Assembly (NCBI GenBank): GCA_903905685.1
Contig: CAIVHI010000341.1
Location: 1-6,620, forward strand
Origin: an uncultured Bacteroidota bacterium
GTDB lineage: Bacteria; Bacteroidota; Bacteroidia; Chitinophagales; Chitinophagaceae
Length of the DNA stretch: 6,620 nt
Direction: 5' to 3'
Below are positions 1-6,473 of this stretch, piece after piece. The first letter of the stretch is position 1; every line of letters begins with the position of its first letter. The notes beneath the pieces were generated by a model. It worked only from the letters and a program-made list of their open reading frames with translations, was not told where the DNA came from and did not search any database. Both the position numbers and the translations under genes were made by a program.

Positions 1-778
1 ATGGTTCGATTTCCGTTACATAAAGCGCATAGTATGCTGTGGGTGCCGTTCCCACAAATGTGTTGGGTGCATAGGCCGCCATCGTGCTCAATACCAACGT
101 ACCATGGTCATCTTGCATGTCGACGGTGTCGGAATGGTAGGAAAAATTGTGTTGGTCTACGATTCGGTGGCTGAGGAACAGGCTGTCGAAACCGGGGTCG
201 GTGTAGAGGCCTCTAAATCCCGCGTCCATAATAGCGATGAGTTTACCCGCACCTTGGTAGCCCATATCGTTAAGGTAGTTGCCGTTCACCATGGCGGTTT
301 GCCCCCAGGTGTTGTTGTAGTAGGCCATGTCTGATGTAGTCCTTTCCGTGGCCGGAAAGGGAACGGAAGTGCGCAGTGACGGCTTGTTGAACAAGTCGGG
401 ACTATAAAAACCGACCAAGGAAACGTTGGCAACAAAAGGCAGGGTACGGACAAATTGCATGTTCACGGTGTCGGAGTCCATCATGACCACGCACAGGTTT
501 TGCCATTTCGAGACCTCGAACAGCGTACCGCCGCAACGGGCCAACACACTGTCCAGATAAGCCGGATTAACCGGTAGGTCGGTACTGTCTAAAGCTATAC
601 CATGATTGGAACGTCTCAGCAGCGACCTTTCGGTAAGGAATATGCCAGGAGAGGAGAGTGAATAAGGGGTGCCGTTCTTGTTGGTGAATGAAACCTTGAA
701 CGCATACTGGCCACCGCGAGAGGCTCCGGTAAGGGCGAGTGAAAACAGTAAAATGCAAATTCTGAATTTCACCCCCAT
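1..778 (-). CDS. S8 subtilisin-like serine protease, N-terminal 259 residues (C-terminus outside window)
   Basis: Partial gene running off the left edge; it reads open from ATG at 778 for 259 codons. Residues 1-20 are a signal peptide (basic start VKFR, then ICILLFSLALTGA), so the product is exported. Residues about 25-122 resemble the prodomain of Bacteroidota subtilases (FKVSFTNKNGTPYSL, FLTERSLLRR, DSTDLPVNPAYLDSV). The peptidase domain starts near 150. The catalytic Asp is D185 in GKLIAIMDAGF and the catalytic His is H225 in DDHGTLVLSTMAA, followed by FVGTAP. The catalytic Ser, and any C-terminal sorting domain, lie outside. The start is 13 bases after the stop of the lipoprotein gene, which suggests co-transcription and a shared surface role. 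No strong Shine-Dalgarno is seen. Family assignment is firm from two of three catalytic motifs in order; the substrate cannot be told. Confidence 0.88.
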   Translation of the reverse strand, partial: MGVKFRICILLFSLALTGASRGGQYAFKVSFTNKNGTPYSLSSPGIFLTERSLLRRSNHGIALDSTDLPVNPAYLDSVLARCGGTLFEVSKWQNLCVVMMDSDTVNMQFVRTLPFVANVSLVGFYSPDLFNKPSLRTSVPFPATERTTSDMAYYNNTWGQTAMVNGNYLNDMGYQGAGKLIAIMDAGFRGLYTDPGFDSLFLSHRIVDQHNFSYHSDTVDMQDDHGTLVLSTMAAYAPNTFVGTAPTAYYALYVTEIEP

Positions 779-791
779 AAAGCTCGGATGT

Positions 792-1559
792 TTAATTGTT
801 GAAGTCCACCGCGCGCATAGTCACCGTATATCCACTCACAAAGCGGGTCTCGTTGGGATAGTAGGTCCAATGCGTCCATTCCCTGTAAACCATGCCTATG
901 TTGTAGCCATATACTTCTTTGGCATAAGTACGGTAGGCGTTCACGGCAGAGTCCACCATTGGGTAGTTTACCGATTCGTCGTCTTCCAATACAGTCACCG
1001 TATTGTCGCAATTGAACAGGTTGTTGTTGAAGGACAGGCCTTGGTTTTTATATTGGTAAGTCCAATTAGCGAGATATCCCATACCGGTCATTGTTGTGTT
1101 GACCAATTCGTTGCCATTCCAAGAGTAGCCGGAAACTACGGGGAATTTCATTTTCACGAATTTCGTTCCGTCTTGGTTCACCGTAATGCTGTCGCCCGCT
1201 GCACGAACATATATGACAGCGCCTTCTTTTTGCCAAAAGTCTCCATCATAATGCCTATAAAACACATCCATCATGTAAATCAAGGAGTCGTGGCTATCGC
1301 GGGTGGTATCCGTGATGGAGTATTTCATTTGGGACTTAACTTCATACTGAACGCCAACGGTGTCTACTACGCCATCCAAAGCGGTATCTATCCGGATGCC
1401 ATAATATATGGAGTCTACATCATACGTGACGTAATGCCCCAGTCGGAGAGGGAAATAGTTCATGGTGGCATCAGCTGTGCTTTTTGAGGTCTTGCTACAA
1501 GAGAAAAAACCACCTACACAGATTGCCAGCAATATGACGGCGAATAATTTTTTAGTCAT
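792..1559 (-). CDS. predicted lipoprotein of unknown function, upstream of subtilase gene
   Basis: 255 residues from ATG at 1559. A GTG six codons upstream (1577) keeps the frame open, but the ATG gives a standard lipoprotein leader: MTKK, hydrophobic LFAVILLAICVGGFF, then the lipobox-like FFSC with Cys21 as the predicted lipidated residue. The mature protein starts with a Ser/Thr/Lys-rich tether (SKTSKSTADAT), then a soluble domain beginning YFPLRLGHYVTYDVDSIYYG. It is rich in Tyr, Asp, Thr and Trp with alternating hydrophobic residues, suggesting a beta-rich fold. I recognise no catalytic motif and can name no family with confidence. It is followed after 13 bases by the protease gene, and a good Bacteroidota promoter lies upstream, so the pair is probably an operon. 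A role tied to the protease (anchor, chaperone, inhibitor or substrate) is only inference. Confidence 0.85.
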   Translation of the reverse strand: MTKKLFAVILLAICVGGFFSCSKTSKSTADATMNYFPLRLGHYVTYDVDSIYYGIRIDTALDGVVDTVGVQYEVKSQMKYSITDTTRDSHDSLIYMMDVFYRHYDGDFWQKEGAVIYVRAAGDSITVNQDGTKFVKMKFPVVSGYSWNGNELVNTTMTGMGYLANWTYQYKNQGLSFNNNLFNCDNTVTVLEDDESVNYPMVDSAVNAYRTYAKEVYGYNIGMVYREWTHWTYYPNETRFVSGYTVTMRAVDFNN

Positions 1560-1578
1560 AGAATGCTCGAAATGCACT

Positions 1579-1611
1579 TATTCCCGTAAATATAGAAAAA
1601 CACGGCGAATA
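1579..1611 (-). other. possible leader hairpin of lipoprotein mRNA
   Basis: On the minus strand TATTC-G-CCGT (1611-1602) can pair with ACGG-GAATA (1587-1579), giving nine base pairs with a single bulged base and a 14-base AT-rich loop. It falls between the predicted promoter and the lipoprotein start, so it would lie in the 5' untranslated RNA. The stem is AT-rich and may be chance. Confidence 0.25.
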
Positions 1612-1628
1612 AATTAATGCTATAGCCG

Positions 1629-1661
1629 CAAAAGTATAAAATTAGTTGGTGGTTTCTCAAA
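1629..1661 (-). promoter_or_regulatory. Bacteroidota-type promoter for lipoprotein-subtilase operon
   Basis: Reading the minus strand, TTTG (1661-1658) is followed after 21 bases by TACTTTTG (1636-1629), an exact match to the Bacteroidota -7 box TAnnTTTG with an acceptable -33 box and spacing. Predicted transcription would begin near 1622, leaving a leader of about 60 bases before the ATG at 1559. It lies 41 bases past the mnmA stop, so the pair need not depend on mnmA transcription. Confidence 0.6.
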
Positions 1662-1702
1662 ATTATTGCAGCCTCGGTATCGCCAATTGCCGATTATGGA
1701 TA

Positions 1703-2848
1703 TTATTTTACGGCATTGTGGAAAAGTTGTTCGGTGGCCGGCGTAGCTGCATCGAAGCCGGCTCTGATTATCCCGCCGGCTACCACGTCGTCTCCCTCAT
1801 AAAATACCGCCGACTGCCCGGGTGCAATGCCGGTTACTGCATGATGGAACCGTACATGTACGGTTCCATCGGGTTCGGTGTGCAGGGAGCAGTCCATGCC
1901 GGCATCCCGATACCTTATTTTGGCTACTGCTTCCATGCCGCCCGGTAGGGAGGCGTATTTCACCATATTCAGGCCTTGCACGGTCATATCGCAATGTTGC
2001 AGGTCTTCGGCATCTCCCAGCACAATGGTGTTGGTTTCGGGATGGATTGCGGTAACGAAAACCGGTCTGCCCATAGCAATGTCCAGCCCCTTGCGTTGGC
2101 CAATGGTATAAAAGGGATAGCCTTTGTGTTTGCCAACTACCGTGCCATCTTTAAGCATGAAGTTGCCACCGTTAACGCGGTCTTCAAGTCCGTCCACATT
2201 ACGCTTCAGGAAGCCGCGATAGTCATTATCCGGTACAAAACAGATTTCGTAACTCTCGGCTTTTTTTGCAAGTTCCTTGTAGCCCATGTCCCACGCCAAT
2301 TGGCGCACTTCGGTTTTATAGAGGTCGCCGAGGGGATAGATGCTGCGCGATAGGCAATCTTGCCCCAATCCCCAAAGCACATAGCTTTGGTCTTTGGTGG
2401 GGTCTTTGGCCTTGGAAAGTACAAATCGGGAGTTTTCTTCCCGTACCTTCACATAATGGCCCGTTGCTATGAATTCGCAGTCCAGGGCGTTGGCGCGTTT
2501 CAATAGTGCTGCCCATTTGATGTGGGTGTTGCAAAGCACGCAGGGGTTGGGGGTGCGGCCAGCCACATATTCATCTATGAAGTTCTGCACAACGAAGTTG
2601 CCGAATTCTTCGCGAATGTCGAGAATATAATGGGGGAAGCCATGCTCCACGGCCGCCATTCGCGCATCGTTGAAGGAGTCGAGATTGCAGCAGCCGGTCT
2701 CTTTTTTTCCACCGCCCGATGAGGCATAGTCCCACGTCTTCATGGTGATACCCACTACTTCATATCCCTGTTCATGGAGCATAACGGCACTGACGGTGCT
2801 GTCAATGCCGCCGCTCATTGCTACCAATACTCTTCCGTGCTTACTCAT
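1703..2848 (-). CDS. mnmA: tRNA-specific 2-thiouridylase MnmA
   Basis: 381 residues. MnmA adenylates C2 of U34 in the tRNAs for Lys, Glu and Gln and inserts sulfur to give the 2-thio part of mnm5s2U; it acts in the cytoplasm. The ATP PP-loop is SGGIDS at 12-17 (Ile for the common Val). The catalytic cysteines are C106 in NPCVLCN and C203 in SYEICFVP. The conserved KDQSYVLW (152-159) and the C-terminal barrel (VRFHHAVTGIAPGQSAVFY) are present, and the length is normal. C103 makes a CxxC with C106; E. coli has Asp there. I chose ATG 2848 (MSKHGRVLVAMSGG). The frame stays open to an ATG at 3001, but that extension would read through a terminator hairpin and has no MnmA similarity. ATG 2875 is another possible start, giving nine extra residues. 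A TAnnTTTG box sits just before 2848. It is codirectional with the persulfide dioxygenase gene but separated by a terminator. Confidence 0.96.
   Translation of the reverse strand: MSKHGRVLVAMSGGIDSTVSAVMLHEQGYEVVGITMKTWDYASSGGGKKETGCCNLDSFNDARMAAVEHGFPHYILDIREEFGNFVVQNFIDEYVAGRTPNPCVLCNTHIKWAALLKRANALDCEFIATGHYVKVREENSRFVLSKAKDPTKDQSYVLWGLGQDCLSRSIYPLGDLYKTEVRQLAWDMGYKELAKKAESYEICFVPDNDYRGFLKRNVDGLEDRVNGGNFMLKDGTVVGKHKGYPFYTIGQRKGLDIAMGRPVFVTAIHPETNTIVLGDAEDLQHCDMTVQGLNMVKYASLPGGMEAVAKIRYRDAGMDCSLHTEPDGTVHVRFHHAVTGIAPGQSAVFYEGDDVVAGGIIRAGFDAATPATEQLFHNAVK
1843..1870. repeat. perfect 28-base palindrome inside mnmA
   Basis: Bases 1843-1870 equal their own reverse complement over all 28 positions: 14-base arms centred on ACATGT between 1856 and 1857. 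In mRNA this can fold as a 12-bp stem (GATGGAACCGTA / TACGGTTCCATC) closed by a four-base loop CATG. It encodes part of the MnmA C-terminal barrel, DGTVHVRFH. The next flanking bases do not pair. Function is unknown; it could be codon-choice coincidence. Confidence 0.9.
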
Positions 2849-2860
2849 GGGGTGTTTTGG

Positions 2861-2868
2861 CAAAGGTA
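2861..2868 (-). promoter_or_regulatory. candidate -7 promoter box for mnmA
   Basis: The minus strand reads TACCTTTG here, an exact TAnnTTTG match, only 12 bases before the chosen ATG at 2848. A matching TTTG -33 box at the expected distance is missing. If used, the mnmA leader would be only a few bases long, and the ATG at 2875 would lie upstream of the transcript. It follows a terminator, so mnmA needs a promoter somewhere between 2849 and 2957. Confidence 0.4.
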
Positions 2869-2951
2869 CGTTCATCGGGCTAAACTGCGACGCTTGCCGA
2901 GAATTGCAGTGGTGGGCGCACGTGTATTGACGCGTTAGGCAAGTACTGTAC

Positions 2952-2997
2952 CCAAAGAAAAGCGGAGCGGCCCATGTAGAAATAGGCCGCTCCGCTT
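2952..2997 (-). terminator. intrinsic-type terminator after the persulfide dioxygenase-rhodanese gene
   Basis: A perfect 13-bp inverted repeat (AAGCGGAGCGGCC at 2960-2972, GGCCGCTCCGCTT at 2985-2997) encloses a 12-base loop. On the minus strand it is followed by TTTTCTTT, a U-rich tract. It begins 47 bases past the stop at 3045, in the right orientation to end transcription of that gene before mnmA. The plus-strand side has no T-tract, so it looks one-directional. Confidence 0.88.
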
Positions 2998-3044
2998 CCA
3001 TATGGCTGTGTTCATCGTTGCCCGATGCCTGTTCCCGAAGGGAC

Positions 3045-4454
3045 TCACAGTTCTGCGGGCGATTTCACCGCATAGGTTACGGAGATGTTTTTTTGTTGTT
3101 TTATTTTTCCAAATCCTCCCAATACGTTGCGCACATTGTCTATGCCTTGACGCTTCAGCAATGAGGCCGCGATTACCGACCTATAGCCGCCGGCGCAATG
3201 GACGTAGATGTTTTTATCGTCCTCTATCATGGCTACTTCGGCGGGGTCCATCAGGGTATCTACCGGCATATTGATGGCACCTTTCACGTGGCCGCCGTCA
3301 AATTCCGTTGCCTTGCGCACGTCTATGATTTCCATTTTGGGGTCGTGGGGAATGTCCATCGCGAATTCATCGGGCTCAATGTCGATGATCATATCGTGGG
3401 GTTCTCCTGCGGCAACCCAAGCTTCATAGCCACCATCCAAGTATCCGGTGATGTTGTCTATCCCTACGCGGGCCAAGCGGGTGATGGTTTCCTTTTCTTT
3501 TCCGATTTCGGTCACCAAAACCAATTCTTGCCGTAGGGGCAACAAAGACCCTGCCCATTCGGCAAACCGGCCGTCTAAACCTATGCTGATACTGCCGGGC
3601 ACAAAACCGGTCGTGAAAACGGTTGATGGGCGAGTGTCCAATATCCAAGCGCCATCGGCGGCTTTTAGTTGGAGTTCGGTGGGGGTCAGTGCCACCATTC
3701 CTTTTTTATACACTTCATCGAGCGATTCATATCCGCGACTGTTGATTTTCGCATTGAGGGGGAAGTAGGCCGGTGGCGCGTTCAGTCCGGTGGTTATGGC
3801 TGCAACGAATTCGGTACGGTCTTTGGCTTGCAACGCATAGTTGGTGGCTTTTTGTGCACCGATGGTGCTGAAGGTCTCCGAACCCAAATTTTTGCCGCAG
3901 GCCGAGCCCGGACCATGACCGGGATATACGATGATGGAATCGGCCAAGGGTTTGATTTTTTCGTTCAGCGAATCGAACATGATGGACGCCAATTCTTCCT
4001 TGCTCAAATTGCCGCTGAACAAATCGGGCCTTCCCACATCTCCTACAAAGAGCGTATCGCCGGTAAAGATGCAATGAGGCGTGCCTTGCTCGTCGCTCAA
4101 AAGGTAGCAAGTGCTTTCCAACGTATGGCCGGGGGTGTGCATGGCCTTAATGGTGATGTCGCCCAAATGGAAAACCTCATTGTCGGTGGCTTGATGAATC
4201 TTGAATCCAGCCTTCGCATCGGGACCAAAAACAATTTCTGCACCGGTCTTTCCGGCCAATTCCAAGTGCCCGCTTACAAAGTCGGCATGAAAGTGGGTTT
4301 CGAAGATGTATTTGATGGTGGCATTATGGGATTTGGCAAGTTCCAAGTAGGCGTCTACGTCGCGTAGGGGGTCAACTACTGCGGCTTCGCCATTGCTTAC
4401 AATAAAGTAGGCCGCCTCAGAGAGGCACGGTGTATAAAGTTGTTTGATTTCCAT
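3045..4454 (-). CDS. CstB-like persulfide dioxygenase with two rhodanese domains
   Basis: 469 residues from ATG at 4454; a TTG three codons upstream (4463) is less likely. Residues 1-225 are a metallo-beta-lactamase fold of the ETHE1 persulfide dioxygenase type: THFHADFVSGH (H54, H56, D58), PGHT (H110), FTGDTLF (D133) and YPGHG (H180), with mono-iron ligands expected to be H54, H110 and D133. C186 in GSACGK matches the extra cysteine near the active site of CstB-type fusions. A middle rhodanese-like domain (about 255-352) lacks its cysteine; the loop position reads VTEIGKE. The C-terminal rhodanese (about 362-458) has an intact loop, C420-AGGYR. Domain order and length match Staphylococcus aureus CstB, which oxidises persulfides and releases thiosulfate. 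A sulfide-detoxification role in the cytoplasm is inferred from this. No sulfide-responsive regulator is visible nearby. A terminator follows. Confidence 0.9.
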   Translation of the reverse strand: MEIKQLYTPCLSEAAYFIVSNGEAAVVDPLRDVDAYLELAKSHNATIKYIFETHFHADFVSGHLELAGKTGAEIVFGPDAKAGFKIHQATDNEVFHLGDITIKAMHTPGHTLESTCYLLSDEQGTPHCIFTGDTLFVGDVGRPDLFSGNLSKEELASIMFDSLNEKIKPLADSIIVYPGHGPGSACGKNLGSETFSTIGAQKATNYALQAKDRTEFVAAITTGLNAPPAYFPLNAKINSRGYESLDEVYKKGMVALTPTELQLKAADGAWILDTRPSTVFTTGFVPGSISIGLDGRFAEWAGSLLPLRQELVLVTEIGKEKETITRLARVGIDNITGYLDGGYEAWVAAGEPHDMIIDIEPDEFAMDIPHDPKMEIIDVRKATEFDGGHVKGAINMPVDTLMDPAEVAMIEDDKNIYVHCAGGYRSVIAASLLKRQGIDNVRNVLGGFGKIKQQKNISVTYAVKSPAEL

Positions 4455-4476
4455 TTGAGTCAAGATTATTTCAATG

Positions 4477-4484
4477 CAAAATTA
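4477..4484 (-). promoter_or_regulatory. candidate -7 promoter box for the persulfide dioxygenase gene
   Basis: The minus strand reads TAATTTTG, an exact TAnnTTTG match 22 bases before the ATG at 4454, so the leader would be roughly 15 to 20 bases. No good TTTG -33 box is present at 19 to 23 bases upstream, which keeps confidence moderate. Confidence 0.45.
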
Positions 4485-4524
4485 CAGTTATTGCGGTTTT
4501 CTGCGTGATTTTACTTATTCCGCT

Positions 4525-4571
4525 GACGACTATCATGCCATTGCTTAAAAAGATGATGGAGGTCAGTCGTC
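4525..4571 (-). other. imperfect inverted repeat overlapping the stop of the GT-C gene
   Basis: GACGACT (4525-4531) pairs with AGTCGTC (4565-4571), and inside it ATCAT (4532-4536) pairs with ATGAT (4553-4557), with a seven-base bulge on one side. The outer arm overlaps the last codons and stop of the GT-C gene. There is no T-tract after it on the minus strand, so it is not a canonical terminator, but it is the only hairpin candidate in this 108-base gap. Confidence 0.3.
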
Positions 4572-6356
4572 GAAGCAGGACACGCGGAGCTCCGCAATCA
4601 GGATGTCGCAATCGCGGTCGGGACGGTTTCTGAAGAAGACGTCGGCACGGTCGAAGTGTTTGTCGGGGAGTTTGATATTGAAACCGACGGTCTTTTGGTC
4701 GCCCGGGTGAATGAGGTATTCAATATTCACCAGCCCTTCCCTGAGCAGGGCGTCTTTGCCGGTGGCCTTGCTGTCTACCAGCCTCACAATAAATTCCGTC
4801 TGTGGTTGGGTGGCGCCGGCTGGGCTCTTAAAGGTGGCGCTTAGCCGCAGCCACCTACCGCAGTGTTCGTTTACGGGAAATGAGTAATTGGGGCTTAACG
4901 ACTGGTCTTTGTGGAGGAAGAGGAATTTGTGGGCTTCGCCAGCCACATTCGCGATGTACCGACCGGTGTCGCCGTCGAAATTCTGCACATACAGCGACTT
5001 GACGTTTTTTGCGGCGCCGTCGAAATAGTCGCAATTGTCCAACAAGAGTTTCAAACTGTCGGGAGCCGAAAATCGGGTTATGACGCGGTTGTAGTAGGCT
5101 GCATTCATCTTGTCCGGTTCATAAAGCGTTCCATGGTGGTACATCCACATTATCCACGCATTGACATACAGAAACAGTGCGGTGCAGGCGATGTACACCC
5201 ATTTTGTCCAAGGGTTTTTCAATGCGCCCTCTATGCAGGCCGCCATCGGAAATGCAAGGATGGGGTAACTCTGGATCATGGCGCGGCCGCCATAGAACCA
5301 AATGTCCCAAGAACAGACAATGTAATAGTTGATGATGAAAAAGGCCAGGATGGCGATGCGGTGGGCTCCCGTTTTAAAATACCTGTATATGCCTGCGAAC
5401 GCCAGCAACATCATGGGGCAGTATCTTAGCCAGCCGGTGCGGTAGCTAAACGTGTAGAGCATTGGGTGGGGGTGCAGGAAGGAAAACTTCTGGTTGGAGT
5501 AGCTGTAGACAAACCAGTGCCCCGAGACATATTTCCAATAGGCAAGCTGAATTGAAAACACGGCGAGGGCGCAAATGGGGGCAACTACGACGCCCATGAG
5601 GTTTTTGGAGAGCGAATCCTTGTACTTTTCGAGTTCGATTCGCGTGAAACCCGTCAGACCCCAAAGCAGGGGGATGAGGCAGGAAACTACATCGGACGGG
5701 CGGGTGAGGGTGCAGAGCCCTACGAGTAGACCGATGCGGATGGCGTACTTGGTTTTGAAGGTGGTGTAGTAATGCCGGGTATTGAGCAATAGGAAGACGT
5801 AGAGCGTAAACAACCAAGTGTGAGACATGCCACAGTCTACCGCCGCATAGTTGAGGTAGTTGGAGCCTAAGGCTAAGGACGCAAGTACTATTGCCACAAC
5901 TTTATCGTCAAAATACAGCAGCAGCAATTTACGCAGGTACCACAAACCGATTAACGACATCAGCAATCCACCCAACTGGATGCCCAATTGGTAGGGTGTC
6001 GAGAACCCGTCTCTCGGGTAGCCCAATGTACCGGCCAAGAGGTGGGCGGTGGTAAAAAAAGGTAGGTACATCAACGCCATACCCGATGAATACTTCATGA
6101 CATAGTTGCCATTAGGCAACTTCACGGCTTGTTGAAAATCGAGGCCTGTGGGTTGGTATTTGTGTAGTATGCTGTCTTTAAATCCCTGGTGCTCAACGTC
6201 GTGGTAAATGAATATGGAAGGTAGGTACCAGTAATACCCCGAAACGTCCCAAGATATTGCCGATTCGGTATATTGTTTTTGCCACCTGGGGTAGAAAAAC
6301 AGGGAGGTGCCGACTATCAAGACCAATGAGGCAAAATAAGCGAGTCTTGACCACAT
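4563..6356 (-). CDS. predicted GT-C-type membrane glycosyltransferase with C-terminal soluble domain
   Basis: 597 residues. An N-terminal membrane anchor (about 5-22) is followed by WDVSGYYWYLPSIF, where D37 sits where GT-C enzymes carry the catalytic acidic residue of the first outer loop. About ten further hydrophobic segments run to residue 405. LTRPSD (217-222) and SWDIWFYGGRAMIQSYP (349-365) resemble motifs of the dolichyl-phosphate-mannose-dependent (GT39/ArnT-like) transferases. Residues 406-597 are soluble and hydrophilic, probably periplasmic and beta-rich, perhaps a jelly-roll sugar-binding domain. By family such enzymes move a sugar from a polyprenyl-phosphate donor onto a protein or lipid outside the membrane; donor and acceptor are unknown here. 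The upstream hldD gene, 117 bases away, fits an envelope-glycan context but may be coincidental. I saw no clear TAnnTTTG box before it. A non-enzymatic membrane protein cannot be excluded. Confidence 0.75.
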   Translation of the reverse strand: MWSRLAYFASLVLIVGTSLFFYPRWQKQYTESAISWDVSGYYWYLPSIFIYHDVEHQGFKDSILHKYQPTGLDFQQAVKLPNGNYVMKYSSGMALMYLPFFTTAHLLAGTLGYPRDGFSTPYQLGIQLGGLLMSLIGLWYLRKLLLLYFDDKVVAIVLASLALGSNYLNYAAVDCGMSHTWLFTLYVFLLLNTRHYYTTFKTKYAIRIGLLVGLCTLTRPSDVVSCLIPLLWGLTGFTRIELEKYKDSLSKNLMGVVVAPICALAVFSIQLAYWKYVSGHWFVYSYSNQKFSFLHPHPMLYTFSYRTGWLRYCPMMLLAFAGIYRYFKTGAHRIAILAFFIINYYIVCSWDIWFYGGRAMIQSYPILAFPMAACIEGALKNPWTKWVYIACTALFLYVNAWIMWMYHHGTLYEPDKMNAAYYNRVITRFSAPDSLKLLLDNCDYFDGAAKNVKSLYVQNFDGDTGRYIANVAGEAHKFLFLHKDQSLSPNYSFPVNEHCGRWLRLSATFKSPAGATQPQTEFIVRLVDSKATGKDALLREGLVNIEYLIHPGDQKTVGFNIKLPDKHFDRADVFFRNRPDRDCDILIAELRVSCFDD

Positions 6357-6473
6357 CTGTTTTTGGTGCTGTTTCAGTTTGAAGAATAACGCGCTTTACA
6401 CGGTTTTAGTGTTTGCGACCGCTTTGCAATGCCCCACAAATAGTTTTGCAGCAAATATTGGCCAAGATGCCCC

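Noticed and set aside
104..334. 76-codon plus-strand frame at the left edge
   Set aside because: Lies opposite the subtilase catalytic region; the valine-rich translation is typical of a reverse-frame shadow.
669..1487. 272-codon open frame on the plus strand, antisense to the lipoprotein gene
   Set aside because: Its translation shows no recognisable family, no signal or domain, and it lies opposite a gene with a convincing lipoprotein leader and promoter. It also overlaps the start of the protease gene. It is a shadow frame.
1663..1702. Possible terminator after mnmA
   Set aside because: Only an imperfect ATCGG/GCGAT dyad around CAATTG with no U-tract; not enough to call a terminator.
2849..3001. 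51-residue N-terminal extension of MnmA from the ATG at 3001
   Set aside because: It would translate through the 13-bp terminator hairpin, has no resemblance to MnmA, and the normal MnmA N-terminus starts just before the PP-loop at 2848.
3669..4367. 232-codon open frame on the plus strand
   Set aside because: It is antisense to the well-supported metallo-beta-lactamase domain, whose catalytic motifs fix the true frame on the other strand. No independent protein signature.
4911..5429. 172-codon plus-strand frame within the GT-C gene
   Set aside because: Antisense shadow of a long membrane protein gene; no domain or start context of its own.
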